A DNA stretch of 6,777 nucleotides from an uncultured Veillonella sp. GTDB taxonomy: Bacteria; Bacillota; Negativicutes; Veillonellales; Veillonellaceae. The notes beneath the pieces are model-generated. The model worked only from the letters and a program-made list of their open reading frames with translations. It was not told the DNA's origin and searched no databases. Positions 5,729-6,777 of this stretch are shown here, in pieces. The position numbers and the translations under genes are program-made. The stretch lies in contig CAKQBP010000078.1 of the NCBI GenBank assembly GCA_934216375.1, forward strand, positions 1-6,777, in the 5' to 3' direction. The first letter of the stretch is position 1, and the number at the start of each line of letters is the position of its first letter.

Positions 5729-6777
5729 ATGAGAATTAATTTTTCTCCTCCAGATATTACAGAGTTAGAAATCAATGAAGTCGTTGAAGCCTTAAAAAGC
5801 GGGTGGATTACGACAGGTCCTCGTACTAAAGAATTAGAAAAAAAGATAGCTCACCAATTAGGTACACCTAAATCCGTTTGTTTAAACTCTGCTACTGCAG
5901 CGCTTGAAATGTCCCTTCGCGTATTGGGAATTGGACCTGGAGACGAAGTCATAACTAGTGCTTATTCATATACAGCTAGTGCGAGTCCTGTGGTTCATGT
6001 AGGCGCTACATTAGTGCTTGTTGATACACAAAAAGACTCCTATGAAATGGATTACGATGCAGTCGCTCGCGCTATCACACCAAAAACAAAGGCTATCATC
6101 CCTGTAGATATTGCGGGTGTGCCTTGTGATTATGAGCGCTTGCGCTCCATTGTAGAGGAAAAGAAATCTCTCTTTATACCATCTAATGATATTCAATCAG
6201 CATTAGGTCATATTCCTATCGTAGCGGACTGTGCGCATTCTTTTGGTGCGACCTATAAAGGTGTGCATACAGGCAATGTAGCTGACTTTAGTAGTTTCTC
6301 CTTCCATGCTGTAAAAAACTTTACTACTGCTGAAGGTGGCTGTGCTACATGGCGACATATAGATGGTATTGATGATGAAGTAATTTATAAGCAATTCCAA
6401 TTGTTGTCTTTGCATGGTCAAGATAAGGATGCTCTTGCTAAAACTAAGGCTGGTGCATGGGAATATGATATCAAGGGCACATATTATAAATGTAATATGA
6501 CGGATATTATGGCGGCTATCGGTTTGGCTCAATTAGAACGATATCCAAAACTGTTAGCTCGTCGTAAGGAGCTTATCGAAGCTTACGATACTGGTTTGAA
6601 AGATTTACCTGTTACATTGTTGAGTCATTATACAGAGAAGTATGAAAGTAGTGGTCACTTGTATTTAGTCCGTTTAGATGGCCGTGATGCGCAATACCGC
6701 AATAAGGTTATTGAAGCTATGGCTGAGGCTGGCATTGCGACGAATGTCCATTATAAGCCAATCCCAATGCATACTGC
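5729..6777 (+). CDS. DegT/DnrJ/EryC1/StrS-family PLP aminotransferase for a UDP-4-amino sugar, 3' end missing
   Basis: The frame is open from ATG 5729 to the window edge, giving about 349 residues; the family usually runs about 370-420, so little is missing. It should transfer an amino group, normally from glutamate, to the C4 keto group of a UDP-4-keto-6-deoxy-HexNAc in the cytoplasm. Family marks in order are SGWITTGPRTKELE (24-37), the cofactor-phosphate region LNSATAALEMSL (52-63), PVDIAGVPCDYERL (125-138), VADCAHSFGA (165-174, with D167 expected to bind the PLP ring nitrogen) and SFHAVKNFTTAEGG (191-204). K196 in the last motif is the expected Schiff-base lysine. NVHYKPIPMH near the window end matches the C-terminal family motif. 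About 18 extra residues (145-162) before the Asp motif are usual in one capsule-associated branch. The protein is intact as far as seen. With the dehydratase encoded at 1616 it resembles the PglF/PglE or UngD/WcfR pairs, giving UDP-4-amino-4,6-dideoxy-GlcNAc or the galacto isomer AATGal. The stereochemistry cannot be decided here. Confidence 0.92.
   Translation, partial: MRINFSPPDITELEINEVVEALKSGWITTGPRTKELEKKIAHQLGTPKSVCLNSATAALEMSLRVLGIGPGDEVITSAYSYTASASPVVHVGATLVLVDTQKDSYEMDYDAVARAITPKTKAIIPVDIAGVPCDYERLRSIVEEKKSLFIPSNDIQSALGHIPIVADCAHSFGATYKGVHTGNVADFSSFSFHAVKNFTTAEGGCATWRHIDGIDDEVIYKQFQLLSLHGQDKDALAKTKAGAWEYDIKGTYYKCNMTDIMAAIGLAQLERYPKLLARRKELIEAYDTGLKDLPVTLLSHYTEKYESSGHLYLVRLDGRDAQYRNKVIEAMAEAGIATNVHYKPIPMHT

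Noticed and set aside
6161..6214. Insertion of about 18 residues in the aminotransferase as a novel domain
   Set aside because: The same type of insert before the Asp motif is familiar from capsule-locus DegT proteins of other anaerobes.
6203..6532. Reverse-strand 109-codon ORF
   Set aside because: It lies wholly inside the aminotransferase coding region, whose motifs are clear on the + strand. It is a shadow, as are the other reverse-strand ORFs inside the genes (1180-1389, 1913-2155, 4892-5110, 6011-6196).

Overview
The window looks like chromosomal DNA from a low-GC diderm Firmicute (Negativicutes), most likely Veillonella or a close relative. The DNA is AT-rich, ribosome-binding sites are GAGGT/AAGGGG-like, and TTG and GTG starts occur. 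There is also an outer-membrane polysaccharide export protein with a cleavable signal peptide, which implies an outer membrane. The genus is an inference from overall character; no marker gene is present. All genes lie on the + strand.

Layout: (1) Positions 1-424 hold the 3' end of livF, an ATPase gene of a branched-chain amino acid ABC transporter, closed by a strong intrinsic terminator at 463-509. (2) Positions 510-834 are a very AT-rich noncoding leader with a probable extended -10 promoter at 745-753. (3) From 835 onward there is a surface-polysaccharide (capsule/exopolysaccharide or O-antigen-type) locus. It encodes a Wza-family export protein (835-1578), a membrane-bound UDP-HexNAc 4,6-dehydratase of the CapD/WbpM/PglF type (1616-3442, TTG start), a Wzz-type polysaccharide co-polymerase (3593-5038, GTG start), a CpsD/CapB-like tyrosine-kinase homologue (5040-5651), and a DegT/DnrJ/EryC1 PLP aminotransferase (5729 to beyond the window end).

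How they fit together: the dehydratase and aminotransferase would convert UDP-GlcNAc (or a relative) into a UDP-4-amino-4,6-dideoxy-HexNAc building block. The co-polymerase would control chain length at the inner membrane. The export protein would provide the periplasmic/outer-membrane exit. The kinase homologue would normally regulate the co-polymerase by phosphorylation cycling.

The most interesting observation is that this kinase homologue looks catalytically dead. The Walker A lysine is Thr, the second Asp of Walker A' is Asn, and the C-terminal tyrosine-rich tail is absent. The Walker B Asp and the oligomerisation motif ExxRxxR are kept. It may be a pseudokinase scaffold for the co-polymerase. 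The other genes belong to known families, and I see no mobile element, CRISPR array, tRNA or rRNA.
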